DNA of 64,000 bases, taken from contig CAVZHI010000018.1 of assembly GCA_963775015.1 (NCBI GenBank), positions 53,591-117,590 on the forward strand. The letters run 5' to 3'. The notes beneath the pieces were generated by a model that saw only the letters and a program-made list of their open reading frames with translations, was not told where the DNA came from and ran no database searches. The translations under genes and the position numbers were made by a program. Shown in pieces: positions 24,238 to 33,245 of this stretch. Position 1 is the stretch's first letter. Every line of letters starts with the position of its first letter. The DNA comes from JAEMQF01 sp963775015 (GTDB taxonomy: Bacteria > Pseudomonadota > Gammaproteobacteria > Burkholderiales > Burkholderiaceae_C).

Positions 24238-26115
24238 ATGAACCGCTTTCCCGTTTGGAAGTACGCCGTCCTGGCGTTGACGCTGCTGATCGGCCTGGTC
24301 TACACCTTGCCGAACTTTTTCGGCGAAGCGCCTGCGGTCCAGGTGAGCAGCGCCAAGGTGACGCTCAAGCTCGACGCGAGCACGACGGCGCGCGTCGAGC
24401 AGGCGCTGAAGGGCGCGGGCCTGCAGGCTGACTTCGTGTTGTTCGAAGGCACGTCGATCAAGGCGCGCTTCAACGACCTGGATACACAAGGCAAGGCGAA
24501 AGACGCGATCGCCAAAGCGTTGAACCCGGACCCGAACGACCCGGCGTACATCGTCGCGCTGAATCTGTTGCCGCGTTCGCCGGCATGGCTGAAGGCCTTG
24601 CACGCGCTGCCGATGTACCTGGGCCTGGACCTGCGCGGCGGTGTCTACTTCCTGATGCAGGTCGACATGAAAGCGGCGCTGACGAAAAAGGCCGAATCGC
24701 TGAGCGGCGACGTGCGCTCGCTGCTGCGCGACAAGAACGTGCGCCACGCGGGAATCGCGCGCGAGGGCAACAGCGTCGTCGTGCGCTTGCGCGACCGCGA
24801 GACGTCGGCGACGGCACGCAAACTCTTGTCGGATCAGCTGCCGGACCTGGTGTGGACCGAAGCCGAAGACGGCGGCGACTTCAAGCTCAGCGGCGTCCTC
24901 AAACCCGAAGCCGCGCGCCTCGTGCAGGACACGGCGCTGAAGCAGAACATCACGACGCTGCACAACCGCGTCAACGAACTCGGTGTCGCCGAACCGGTGA
25001 TCCAGCAGCAGGGGCAGGACCGCGTCGTCGTGCAACTGCCCGGCGTGCAGGACACGGCGAAGGCGAAAGACATCATCGGCCGCACCGCGACGCTCGAGGT
25101 GCGGCTCGTCGACGATAGCGCGCAGGCGGCTGCCGGGGCGGCGGGAACCGGTCCCGTGCCCTTCGGCACCGAACGCTATGTGGAGCGCGGCGGCGCGCCG
25201 CTGATCGTGAAGCGCCAGGTCATCCTCACCGGCGAAAACCTCACCGACGCGCAGCCCGGCTTCGACAACCAGACGCAGGAGCCGGCGGTGCACCTGTCGC
25301 TCGACGCCAAAGGAACGCGCATTTTCAAAGACGTGACGCGCGAAAACGTCGGCAAGCGCATGGCGATCCTGCTTTTTGAGAAGGGCAAGGGCGAAGTCGT
25401 GACGGCGCCGGTGATCCGCAGCGAGATCGGCGGCGGGCGCGTGCAGATCTCGGGCCGCATGACGACTGTCGAGGCGAACGACACGGCGCTATTGCTGCGC
25501 GCCGGATCGCTCGCCGCGCCGATGGAAATCATCGAAGAAAAAACGATCGGCCCGAGCCTGGGCAAGGAGAACATCGACAAGGGCTTCAACAGCGTGATCT
25601 ACGGCTTTGCCGCGATCGCGCTCTTCATGTGCGCCTACTACCTGCTGTTCGGCATGTTCTCCACGCTGGCGCTGGCGTTCAACCTGCTGCTGCTGGTGGC
25701 GGTGCTGTCGATGCTTCAGGCCACCTTGTCGCTGCCGGGAATCGCGGCGATCGCGCTGACGCTGGGCATGGCAATCGACTCGAACGTGCTCATCAACGAA
25801 CGCGTGCGCGAAGAACTGCGCGGCGGCGCGTCGCCGCAAGCGGCGATCCACACCGGTTATGAGCGCGCCTGGGGAACGATCCTGGACTCCAACGTCACGA
25901 CGCTGATCGCTGGCATTGCCTTGTTCGCATTCGGCTCGGGGCCGGTGAAGGGATTCGCCGTCGTGCATTGCCTGGGCATCATGACGTCGATGTTCTCCGC
26001 GGTCCTGTTCTCGCGCGGCCTCGTGAACCTCTGGTACGGCCGGCAGAAGAAACTCAAGGGCGTGTCGATCGGACAGGTCTGGAAGCCCGAGCCGCAGGCG
26101 CCCGGGCAGGTGTGA
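24238..26115 (+). CDS. secD: Protein translocase subunit SecD
   Basis: 625-residue inner-membrane subunit that uses the proton gradient to pull proteins out of the Sec channel. ATG 24238 is preceded by AAGGA. It shows membrane helix 1 (YAVLALTLLIGLVYTLPNFF), the D1 motif GLDLRGGVYFLMQVD, large periplasmic P1 domains (LHNRVNELGVAEPVIQQQGQDRVVVQLPG) and the terminal five-helix RND-like domain. That domain includes GMAIDSNVLINERVREELRGGASPQAAI, with the essential Asp. Length is close to E. coli SecD (615). It lies between yajC and secF. Confidence 0.97.
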   Translation: MNRFPVWKYAVLALTLLIGLVYTLPNFFGEAPAVQVSSAKVTLKLDASTTARVEQALKGAGLQADFVLFEGTSIKARFNDLDTQGKAKDAIAKALNPDPNDPAYIVALNLLPRSPAWLKALHALPMYLGLDLRGGVYFLMQVDMKAALTKKAESLSGDVRSLLRDKNVRHAGIAREGNSVVVRLRDRETSATARKLLSDQLPDLVWTEAEDGGDFKLSGVLKPEAARLVQDTALKQNITTLHNRVNELGVAEPVIQQQGQDRVVVQLPGVQDTAKAKDIIGRTATLEVRLVDDSAQAAAGAAGTGPVPFGTERYVERGGAPLIVKRQVILTGENLTDAQPGFDNQTQEPAVHLSLDAKGTRIFKDVTRENVGKRMAILLFEKGKGEVVTAPVIRSEIGGGRVQISGRMTTVEANDTALLLRAGSLAAPMEIIEEKTIGPSLGKENIDKGFNSVIYGFAAIALFMCAYYLLFGMFSTLALAFNLLLLVAVLSMLQATLSLPGIAAIALTLGMAIDSNVLINERVREELRGGASPQAAIHTGYERAWGTILDSNVTTLIAGIALFAFGSGPVKGFAVVHCLGIMTSMFSAVLFSRGLVNLWYGRQKKLKGVSIGQVWKPEPQAPGQV

Positions 26116-26175
26116 AGCAGCCGCCGGACGCCACCCTCCAAAGCCACGCATAGCGAGAGACAGCGAGACCACCCC

Positions 26176-27228
26176 ATGGAGTTCTTCCGGATTCGCAACG
26201 ACATCCCGTTCATGCGCCACGCGCTGTGGTTCAACGTGATCTCGTTGCTGACGTTTCTCGCTGCCGTGTTCTTTCTCGCCACACGCGGACTGCACTTCTC
26301 GATCGAGTTCACCGGCGGCACGGTGATCGAGGTCGGTTATGCGCAGGCGGCCGACGTCGGCAAGGTGCGCAGCAGCGTCGAGGCGTTGAATCTCGGCGAA
26401 GTCCAGGCGCAGAACTTCGGCAGCTCGCGTGACGTGCTGATTCGCCTGCCGGTGCGAGGCGACGTCAAACAAGCGGACGTCGTGAGCCGCGTCTTTGCCG
26501 CGCTGTGCGCCGCCGAAGGCGGCAAGGTGGTGCAGCGCCAGACCGTCACTCCGCAGGGCGAGGCGGTGTCGAAACAGGCCTGCGAGGGCGCCACGGTGGT
26601 CGGTGCTGCCGCGGCGAAAGATCCGGTCGAGCTGAACCGCAGCGAATTCGTCGGCCCGCAGGTCGGACGCGAACTCGCCGAAGACGGCGCGAAGGCGCTC
26701 GCCTTCGTCATCGTCGGCATCATGCTGTATCTGGCGTTTCGTTTCGAGTGGAAGTTCTCCGTCGCGGCGATCGTCGCGAACCTGCACGACGTGATCATCA
26801 TCCTCGGCTTCTTCGCCTACTTCCAATGGGAGTTCTCGCTCTCGGTGCTGGCCGCGGTGCTGGCGGTGCTCGGCTACTCGGTGAACGAGTCGGTCGTGAT
26901 ATTCGACCGGATTCGCGAAGCGTTTCGGCGTTACCGCAAGATGGACACGCGCGCCGTGATCGACCATGCGATCACGAGCACGATGAGCCGTACCATCATC
27001 ACCCATGGCAGCACGCAGATGATGGTGCTGTCGATGCTGATCTTCGGCGGGCCGACGCTGCACTACTTCGCCGTCGCGCTGACGATCGGCATTTGCTTCG
27101 GAATCTACTCATCGGTGTTCGTCGCCGCGGCGATCGCGATGTGGCTCGGGGTGACGCGTGAAGACATGATCAAAGCCGGCCCGCGCGAGGGCGATCCTGA
27201 CGATCCGAACGCCGGGGCCGTGGTGTAG
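26176..27228 (+). CDS. secF: Protein translocase subunit SecF
   Basis: 350-residue partner of SecD. It starts with the short cytoplasmic MEFFRIRNDIPFMRHALW and helix 1. The family motif FSIEFTGGTVIEV follows, then a periplasmic domain. The C-terminal helices carry GYSVNESVVIFDRIREAFR (the Asp/Arg region conserved in SecF) and TIITHGSTQMMVLSMLIFGG. The gap to secD is 60 bases and no strong ribosome site is visible (only GAGAGACAGCGAG). Slightly longer than E. coli SecF because of a periplasmic insertion near residues 105-150 containing a Cys pair. Confidence 0.96.
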   Translation: MEFFRIRNDIPFMRHALWFNVISLLTFLAAVFFLATRGLHFSIEFTGGTVIEVGYAQAADVGKVRSSVEALNLGEVQAQNFGSSRDVLIRLPVRGDVKQADVVSRVFAALCAAEGGKVVQRQTVTPQGEAVSKQACEGATVVGAAAAKDPVELNRSEFVGPQVGRELAEDGAKALAFVIVGIMLYLAFRFEWKFSVAAIVANLHDVIIILGFFAYFQWEFSLSVLAAVLAVLGYSVNESVVIFDRIREAFRRYRKMDTRAVIDHAITSTMSRTIITHGSTQMMVLSMLIFGGPTLHYFAVALTIGICFGIYSSVFVAAAIAMWLGVTREDMIKAGPREGDPDDPNAGAVV

Positions 27229-27263
27229 AGTCCACGCCTGAAACGACAGCAAGGCCGCACCCT

Positions 27264-29555
27264 ATGGCGACACTGGCCAACCCGACGGCGATCGCGCAGC
27301 AGGCTCGCCGGACCTACGCCGAAGGGCTCGTTCGGGGCATTCCGGCCGTCGTGCACAGCGTTGACCAGGCGGCGCGATTCCTCGTGAGTCAGGTTGCCGA
27401 GCCGGCCTTGGCGGCGCGTCGCCGCGATGCGGTGCAAGACCTGCAGCGCCTCGGCTCGTTCTGGCTGCAAGGCATGACGACGATGCTGCGCAGCGCCTTG
27501 CACAGCGGTCTCGTTGCCGCGACCCGCCCCGGCGACCTGCCGTTGCCCGGCATGCGCGGCGGCAAGGCCGGGCTCAGCCTGGTCGACGACGACACGATCG
27601 AAAACGAAATCCTCAGTTCGCGCCTGGCGCTGGCGATGATGGACCGCGCCTCGTGGGAATTCACCGACCTGCGCGGCCGCGTGAACACGCTCGAAGGGCG
27701 CGAAGAACTCGACAGCAACGACGTGCTGCGCCCGCATGTGTTGGCGCGTGTCGTGACCGGGGCGTGGCGCGCCTCCGGGCTCGGCCTGGACGCCTGGCGC
27801 ACGCTGCAAGTCGTGCTGCACGAAGAGTTTGCGCACTTTTGCGAAGAGGGTTACCACGAGATCAACCGCTGGCTCGTCCAGCACAACGTGCAACCCGAAG
27901 TCGACTTGCGGCCCTTCGTGCGGCGCAATCGCAATTCGGCGATGGCGGGCGGGTACGCGGTTCCTGCGTCCGGGTTTGGCGTGACGAGTCCGGCGCCGGT
28001 GACGGGCGGGCGCAACGCGGTCGCCGAAGAAACGCGCATGCTCACCAACACCGGTGCCTTTGCACGCGGTGTCGACCACGCGAACGAAGTGCTGGGCAAG
28101 CTCAACAAACTGGTCGGTCGGCAGCTGCCCGATTTCGTGGCGACGCAAAACGTGAACCGGGGCCGCGCTTCGCCAACCCTCAACGCGGCGATCGGTGAAG
28201 CGCAGAGCGGCATCGCGCGGCGTTTTTCCGTGCCCGCGGGTGGCGGTTCGGCGACCGTCAATACCCCGGCGCTGCTCGAAGAACTGAACCAGCGCAAACA
28301 GGCGCTCAAGCAAGCCGCGACAACACAAGTCGAGCGCGCGACGATCGAAATCGTCGCCTTGCTGTTCCAGAGCATCCTGACCGAAGAGCGAATTCCCGCG
28401 ACGGTGCGAGTCTGGTTCGCCAGGTTGCAAATGCCGGTGTTGCGCGTCGCGGTGGGCGAGCCCGATTTTTTCGCGACCGTCGATCACCCGGCGCGGCGCC
28501 TGATCGATCGCATGGGTTCGTGCGTGATGGGATTCGACGCCACGGCGCGCGCCATCGGCGACGTGCTGGAGAAGGAAATCAAGCGCATCGTCCAGGTCGT
28601 CGAGGCCTACCCCGATACGGGACGGCGCGTCTTCCAGACCGTGCTCACCGAGTTCGAGCGCTTTCTCGAACACTACTTCAAGAACGAGAACGAAGCGTCC
28701 AAACGCGGCGTCTCGCTCGCGCAGCAGGTCGAGCAGCGCGAGACGATGGCAATCCAGTACACCATCGAGTTGCGCAAGATGCTCAACGAAATGCCGGTTC
28801 AGGACGGGATTCGCGAGTTCCTGTTCCAGGTCTGGGCCGACGTTCTCGCGATGACCGCGGTCAAGCACGGCCCGCAGGGCGACCTCACCAAGGCCATGAA
28901 ACGAGCCGCCGCCGACCTCATCTGGTCTGCCGGCGCGAAGGTGTCGCGCGAAGAACGCGCCGAAGTGATCCGGCGCCTGCCGCCTTTGCTGAAAGCCTTG
29001 CGCGACGGCATGGAACACGCCGGCATCTCGGTCGACAAACAAGACGAACACATCCAACGCTTGAACGATTCGCTCGCCGCCGCCTTCACGGCCAAGGCCG
29101 CGGCGATTCCGCACGAACGCCTGGTGGAGCTGATGGCGCGCCTCGAGACGCTGGAAGAAATGCTGCCCGAGGCCGACGACGTGGAGATCGACCAGGCGAT
29201 GGTGCTCGACCTGTCGGGCCACGAAAGCTCGGAGCTCGAAGTTGTGGGCGAGGGCGGCTCGATGCCCACGCCGGCGATGCTCGCCTGGGCGCGCGAGCTC
29301 CAGGTGGGAACCTGGTACATGCTCGACTATCGCGGCAGCAACGAGGCGGTGCAGTTGTCGTGGCTGGGTTTGCGCAAGCAGCTCGCGCTGTTTGTCTCGC
29401 CGCAGGGCCGCGGCATCCTGTTCCAGCAGCATCGCCTCGCCGCGTTTCTCCAGGCTGGCCTGCTCGTGCCGGCGCAGGACGAGTCGCTCACGGTGCGCGC
29501 AACGCGCAGCGCCTTGGCGAAACTCGATGGCGACCCGAGCCGCCTGTTGAACTGA
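27264..29555 (+). CDS. DUF1631 family protein
   Basis: 763-residue soluble protein of the DUF1631 family, which I recall from betaproteobacteria and some gammaproteobacteria and which is sometimes mislabelled thymidine phosphorylase. Recognisable family parts are DLRGRVNTLEGREELDSNDVLRPHVLARV, IEIVALLFQSILTEERIPATVRVWFARLQMPVLRVAVGEPDFF, HPARRLIDRMGSCVMGFD and the terminal WLGLRKQLALFVSPQGRGILFQQHRLAAFLQ, which is PilZ-like in character. It is mostly helical and has no signal peptide. A c-di-GMP link would be inference from that PilZ-like end. Convergent with smg. Confidence 0.85.
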   Translation: MATLANPTAIAQQARRTYAEGLVRGIPAVVHSVDQAARFLVSQVAEPALAARRRDAVQDLQRLGSFWLQGMTTMLRSALHSGLVAATRPGDLPLPGMRGGKAGLSLVDDDTIENEILSSRLALAMMDRASWEFTDLRGRVNTLEGREELDSNDVLRPHVLARVVTGAWRASGLGLDAWRTLQVVLHEEFAHFCEEGYHEINRWLVQHNVQPEVDLRPFVRRNRNSAMAGGYAVPASGFGVTSPAPVTGGRNAVAEETRMLTNTGAFARGVDHANEVLGKLNKLVGRQLPDFVATQNVNRGRASPTLNAAIGEAQSGIARRFSVPAGGGSATVNTPALLEELNQRKQALKQAATTQVERATIEIVALLFQSILTEERIPATVRVWFARLQMPVLRVAVGEPDFFATVDHPARRLIDRMGSCVMGFDATARAIGDVLEKEIKRIVQVVEAYPDTGRRVFQTVLTEFERFLEHYFKNENEASKRGVSLAQQVEQRETMAIQYTIELRKMLNEMPVQDGIREFLFQVWADVLAMTAVKHGPQGDLTKAMKRAAADLIWSAGAKVSREERAEVIRRLPPLLKALRDGMEHAGISVDKQDEHIQRLNDSLAAAFTAKAAAIPHERLVELMARLETLEEMLPEADDVEIDQAMVLDLSGHESSELEVVGEGGSMPTPAMLAWARELQVGTWYMLDYRGSNEAVQLSWLGLRKQLALFVSPQGRGILFQQHRLAAFLQAGLLVPAQDESLTVRATRSALAKLDGDPSRLLN

Positions 29556-29567
29556 ACCGGGCTTCGG

Positions 29568-29585
29568 CGCGGCGGCGACGCCGCG
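29568..29585. terminator. GNRA-loop hairpin between convergent genes
   Basis: Perfect 7-bp stem CGCGGCG/CGCCGCG closed by a GCGA tetraloop, placed in the 37-bp gap between DUF1631 (ends 29555) and smg (ends 29593). It could end both transcripts; there is no T-run. Confidence 0.45.
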
Positions 29586-29592
29586 TACCGAG

Positions 29593-30045
29593 TCAGTGAA
29601 TCAGCCGGTCTTGCACGTCGACGAAGAGTTCGTCGAGGATCAAAGCGTCAGGCTCCTGGCCGAGACTCCAGAACACCATCAGGACGATGATTTTCAGGTC
29701 CTCCAGCTCGAGCGGCGTCGCGCCCACGGCGCTGGCGCGATCGATCACCATTTCGCGCATCGGCGGCGGCAGCAGCCCCGCGGATTCGAGGAAGCTGATG
29801 AAGCCGATCGACTCTTCGCCGAGGTGATCCTGCTCGGCCGCGGTGTAGACGCGCATGCTGTGCGCCGTCTGCTCGCCAACGTGGGTGTGCGCCGCCTGCG
29901 TCAACTCGTCCAGCCAGAGCAGCGCTTCGCGGATTTCATCGGACTCGAAACCCACCGAACTGAGTTTTCGGGTGAGCTGCTCCGTCCCCGGGCAAGCCTC
30001 GGCGCGCCAGTAGTTTTCGTACAGATACACCAGCACGTCGAACAT
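29593..30045 (-). CDS. smg: Smg family protein (DUF494)
   Basis: 150-residue protein of the Smg/DUF494 family, molecular role unknown. It is commonly encoded beside dprA, as here. It begins MFDVLVYLYENYW and contains LLWLDELTQAAH, YTAAEQDHLGEESIGFISFLESAGLLPPPMREMVIDRA, and LEDLKIIVLMVFWSLGQEPDALILDEL, all typical. The ATG at 30045 is chosen over a GTG three codons upstream because family members start with MFD. A TATAGT hexamer ends 7 bases before this ATG, so the transcript may have almost no leader. Confidence 0.93.
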   Translation of the reverse strand: MFDVLVYLYENYWRAEACPGTEQLTRKLSSVGFESDEIREALLWLDELTQAAHTHVGEQTAHSMRVYTAAEQDHLGEESIGFISFLESAGLLPPPMREMVIDRASAVGATPLELEDLKIIVLMVFWSLGQEPDALILDELFVDVQDRLIH

Positions 30046-30052
30046 GCGAAGC

Positions 30053-30058
30053 ACTATA
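30053..30058 (-). promoter_or_regulatory. Candidate -10 box TATAGT for smg
   Basis: TATAGT on the minus strand, 7 bases upstream of the smg ATG. If used, transcription would begin at or next to the start codon and give a leaderless mRNA. No clear -35 element. Confidence 0.3.
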
Positions 30059-30120
30059 CCGCAGCGACTGCGCGGGTGCGTCTTCTTGTCGCGAGCGCGA
30101 TTGCGCTTCGCGCGCGCGCC

Positions 30121-31224
30121 TCAGCCCTGGCCGACGCGCTGGAACAGCTGGCCCGGCAGGCGCGCGACCTGCCCGTCGAGTTCGAGTTCGAGCAGCTTCG
30201 TGTTCAGTTGTGCTGCCGACCACCCGGTGCGGGCCACCAACGCGTCCAGGGCCACCGGGTCGTAGCCGAGCGCATCGAGCAGCGGGTCTGACGGCTCTGC
30301 GAGGTCCGGTGCTGCCTTGTTGGCGTTCACGGGGCCGCCGTCCAGGCGTTGGTCTTCCAGGATGTCCTGCGCCGCATCAACGAGTTTTGCGCCTTGTTTG
30401 ATGAGCGCGTGGCAACCCCGCGACTGCGGTGAGTGGATCGAACCGGGGATCGCGTACACGTCGCGGCCGGCTTCCAGAGCAAGCCGCGCCGTGATCAGCG
30501 AGCCCGACTGCAACGCTGCCTCGACGACGAGTGTGCCCCGCGTCAGCCCGGCAATGATGCGGTTGCGCACCGGAAAGTGCGCCGGCAATGGCGGCGTGCC
30601 GAGCGAATATTCGCTCAGCATCAAGCCTTCATCGACGATGCGCTGTGCCAGCCTGGCGTTGCGCTTCGGGTAGAACTGGTCCAGCCCCGTGCCGACGACG
30701 GCCACCGTTCCTGAAGGACCGCGCAGTGCGCCTTCGTGCGCTGCCGCGTCGATGCCGAGTGCCAACCCGGACACGATCGCCAGGCCGCTGTGGCTGAGGT
30801 GTTCGGCGAAGTCCCGGGCGTTGTCAACGCCCTGCGGCGTCGGCCTCCGGCTGCCGACGATGGCCAGGCTCGGTACGAGCAATTGCTCGACCCGGCCCAG
30901 CGCATAGAGCAACAACGGCGGATCGGCGGTCTCGATGAGGCCCCGCGGATAGAGCGGGTCGCCCAGCGTGATCGTGCGCCGCAGCGTGGGTGCTGCGCTC
31001 AGCCACTCGAGCGTTTTCGCCGTCAGCGCGGCAAGGTTTGGAGCTGGCGTGCCAAGCGCTTGGGCGACGAGGTCGCCGACCACGCCGCGCCAGGCCGCCG
31101 AGGGAGCGCGAAACACCGCCTCGGGCGAGCCGAACGCGCTCAACAATTTGCGCGCCGAGTCGCGCCCGACGCCCGGTGTTTCCAGGAGCCGCAACCACGC
31201 GGCGAGCTCGTCGGGGTCGATCAC
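30121..31224 (-). CDS. dprA: DNA processing protein DprA
   Basis: Single-strand DNA-binding protein that protects incoming DNA and loads RecA during natural transformation. GTG 31224 gives 367 residues (VIDPDELAAWLRLL). A TTG at 31281 would overlap the upstream gene by 26 bases and add 19 residues. The Rossmann-like core shows LAIVGSRRPTPQG, IVSGLALGIDAAAHEGAL, TVAVVGTGLDQFYPKRN, SEYSLGTPPLPAHFPVRNRIIAGL and TLVVEAALQSGSLITARLALEAGRDVYAIPGS. A C-terminal winged-helix region (LDALVARTGWSAAQLNTKLLELELDGQVARL) follows. It lies behind the LysM gene, probably co-transcribed. Confidence 0.94.
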   Translation of the reverse strand: MIDPDELAAWLRLLETPGVGRDSARKLLSAFGSPEAVFRAPSAAWRGVVGDLVAQALGTPAPNLAALTAKTLEWLSAAPTLRRTITLGDPLYPRGLIETADPPLLLYALGRVEQLLVPSLAIVGSRRPTPQGVDNARDFAEHLSHSGLAIVSGLALGIDAAAHEGALRGPSGTVAVVGTGLDQFYPKRNARLAQRIVDEGLMLSEYSLGTPPLPAHFPVRNRIIAGLTRGTLVVEAALQSGSLITARLALEAGRDVYAIPGSIHSPQSRGCHALIKQGAKLVDAAQDILEDQRLDGGPVNANKAAPDLAEPSDPLLDALGYDPVALDALVARTGWSAAQLNTKLLELELDGQVARLPGQLFQRVGQG

Positions 31225-31255
31225 GCGCGGCGCCCCGCTGTGGGCTGATGCGCGA

Positions 31256-32458
31256 TCAGGGCTGGGTGAACTTGTCTCCAACCTTCACCGGTTCCTGAAC
31301 GTTCAGGATCAGCGCGTAGGACATGCGCTCGAAAACGCGGAACACGAACAGCATGCCGTGGCGCTCGTCGGGAAGCTTGATCGTCGGCCGCGATCTGTCG
31401 GTGCGGTCAATGACGGCGCTGCCGTCGCGCCACAGCGCGAGCACATGGCCACGCTCGATCCCGTCGCGCAGGCCCTTGTTCAGCGCCACGATCTGGTTCT
31501 GCCCGGCGTAGATGACCTCGCCGTAAATCGACGCGATGTGGCCGACGATCGGCTGCTGCGGCGCGTGCGGCGTGTAGTTGATGAAGTCGCGCGGCGGCAC
31601 CGGCGCCAGGCGGTCGCCGATTCCGGCCTCGATGCGCAGCGTCGTCAAGGTGAACGTCGCGGGGACGATCTCGGGCCGGCCATCGGTGTTGCGGTCCTCG
31701 CCCGGCAAGGCATAGAAAGCGGTGCCGACGTAGGTCGCTTCGTAACCCAGCAGTTCCTTGGTGCGCGGGTCGTAGAGCGGCTTGGGTTCGCGGAACACGC
31801 GGTAGTCGCGCTGCTTGTCTTCGAGCGGGCCGCGCACGTAGGCGGTGTCGCCACGCCCCATCTTCACGCGCCCTTCTTGGGCCGCGACGATTCGCGGTGC
31901 AGTGTCCAACTCGTTGGCGCCGAAAATGACGGCTTCGTTGAGGAACGGCTCAATGAGGTGGAACGGAATCGACGCGATCGGCCCGATGTCGCCGCGCTGG
32001 GCGCGAATTTTCGGCGACAGCTTCAGCGTGCCCGGGTCCGCACCGCCGGTGCCGCCCGCGCCGCCACCCGATTGCCCCATGCGCAGGCGCGCGCGCCCGT
32101 CGACCTTGTCGAGGTACAGCACCTGGCCGGGGTAAATGAGGTGCGGGTTGCGCACCTGGTCGAGATTCATTCCCCACAGCTCGGGCCAGCGCCACGGGCT
32201 TTTCAGGTACAGCGACGAAATGTCCCAGAGCGTGTCGCGCGGCTTGACGGTGTAGGTGTCGGGCGCGTTCGGCGCGAGGTCTGCCAGCGCAACGCCGCCC
32301 TGCGCGACCTTTTGCGCCGTGCTGCGCTGCTCGGCGGTGATCGGATAATTGACTGCGACGGTGCTCGCGCTGGCCAGCACGGTGGCCAGAAACGCGACGG
32401 TCGGCGCGATCAGCGCCGCACGGCGCGGTCGAGGGGCAGGTCGATTGCGGCGCATCAT
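31256..32458 (-). CDS. LysM-domain exported protein
   Basis: 400 residues with an N-terminal signal or anchor (RRAALIAPTVAFLATVLAS). One LysM peptidoglycan-binding motif lies at about residues 68-115 (TYTVKPRDTLWDISSLYLKSPWRWPELW, NPHLIYPGQVLYL). A long conserved C-terminal part without known catalytic residues includes VIFGANELDTAPRIVAAQEGRV, DYRVFREPKPLYDPRTKELLGYEA and NQIVALNKGLRDGIERGHVLAL. Proteins of this type stand next to dprA in many betaproteobacteria. It may be a cell-wall-associated accessory of the periplasm; no enzymatic role is visible. GGAG lies 11 nt before the ATG. Confidence 0.88.
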   Translation of the reverse strand: MMRRNRPAPRPRRAALIAPTVAFLATVLASASTVAVNYPITAEQRSTAQKVAQGGVALADLAPNAPDTYTVKPRDTLWDISSLYLKSPWRWPELWGMNLDQVRNPHLIYPGQVLYLDKVDGRARLRMGQSGGGAGGTGGADPGTLKLSPKIRAQRGDIGPIASIPFHLIEPFLNEAVIFGANELDTAPRIVAAQEGRVKMGRGDTAYVRGPLEDKQRDYRVFREPKPLYDPRTKELLGYEATYVGTAFYALPGEDRNTDGRPEIVPATFTLTTLRIEAGIGDRLAPVPPRDFINYTPHAPQQPIVGHIASIYGEVIYAGQNQIVALNKGLRDGIERGHVLALWRDGSAVIDRTDRSRPTIKLPDERHGMLFVFRVFERMSYALILNVQEPVKVGDKFTQP

Positions 32459-32714
32459 TTAGGGGAATCTCCGGAAATGCAGGTCAGCGGCCTGCCCGAC
32501 AAGGTTAAACGGCTGCACCCGCGGCGATCACGAGTTATCCGCCAAAATCCTCAATCAATTTCACAGATTCTGCCCCTAAACCATTGATATCGCAACGAAA
32601 CTTCCGCCGCGAGGTGAGCAGGTGTGAGACCTGTCACGGCCCAGCGAGGTTGATCGTGCTGAGCCGGCGGCCGCAAGTTCGCCGGCGCGATATCGCCCAG
32701 ATTTCCGAAGGCCC

Positions 32715-33227
32715 ATGGCGCTGCTTCAGATTCTTCGCTACCCCGACCCACGCTTGCACACCGTCGCCAAGCCGGTACACGACGTCGACGCGCGCGTGCA
32801 GCGCCTCGTCGACGACATGCTCGAGACGATGTACGAGGCCGACGGCGTTGGCCTGGCCGCGACCCAGGTCGACGTGCACGAGCGCGTCATCGTCATCGAT
32901 ACGGCGCCGCAGGTGCGGCGGCCGCATGTGCTCATCAATCCGGAGTTGATCGCGCGCAGCGAGGAGTTGATCCTCACCGACGAAGGCTGCCTGTCGGTGC
33001 CAGAGATCTACGACAAGGTGCAGCGCCACGCCCGGGTCACGGTGCGTGCGCTGGACCGCAGCGGGAACTGCGTGCAAGTCGACGCTGACGGGCTGCTCGC
33101 CGTGTGCGTGCAACACGAGATGGACCACCTGATGGGCAAAGTGTTCGTCGAGTACCTGAGCCCGCTGAAGCGCGACCGCATCCGCCACAAGATGCAGAAG
33201 CGCACGCGCGACGAGCGTCGCGGCTGA
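32715..33227 (+). CDS. def: Peptide deformylase
   Basis: 170-residue metalloenzyme that removes the N-formyl group from nascent proteins. All three motifs are present: GVGLAATQ, EGCLSVPE with metal ligand Cys92, and QHEMDH with His134, catalytic Glu135 and His138. ATG 32715 has GAAGG upstream. It stands 18 bases before fmt, the usual def-fmt pair that installs and removes the formyl group. It is divergent from the LysM/dprA unit across a 256-bp gap. Confidence 0.97.
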   Translation: MALLQILRYPDPRLHTVAKPVHDVDARVQRLVDDMLETMYEADGVGLAATQVDVHERVIVIDTAPQVRRPHVLINPELIARSEELILTDEGCLSVPEIYDKVQRHARVTVRALDRSGNCVQVDADGLLAVCVQHEMDHLMGKVFVEYLSPLKRDRIRHKMQKRTRDERRG

Positions 33228-33245
33228 CCTTCGCAACGAATCGCG

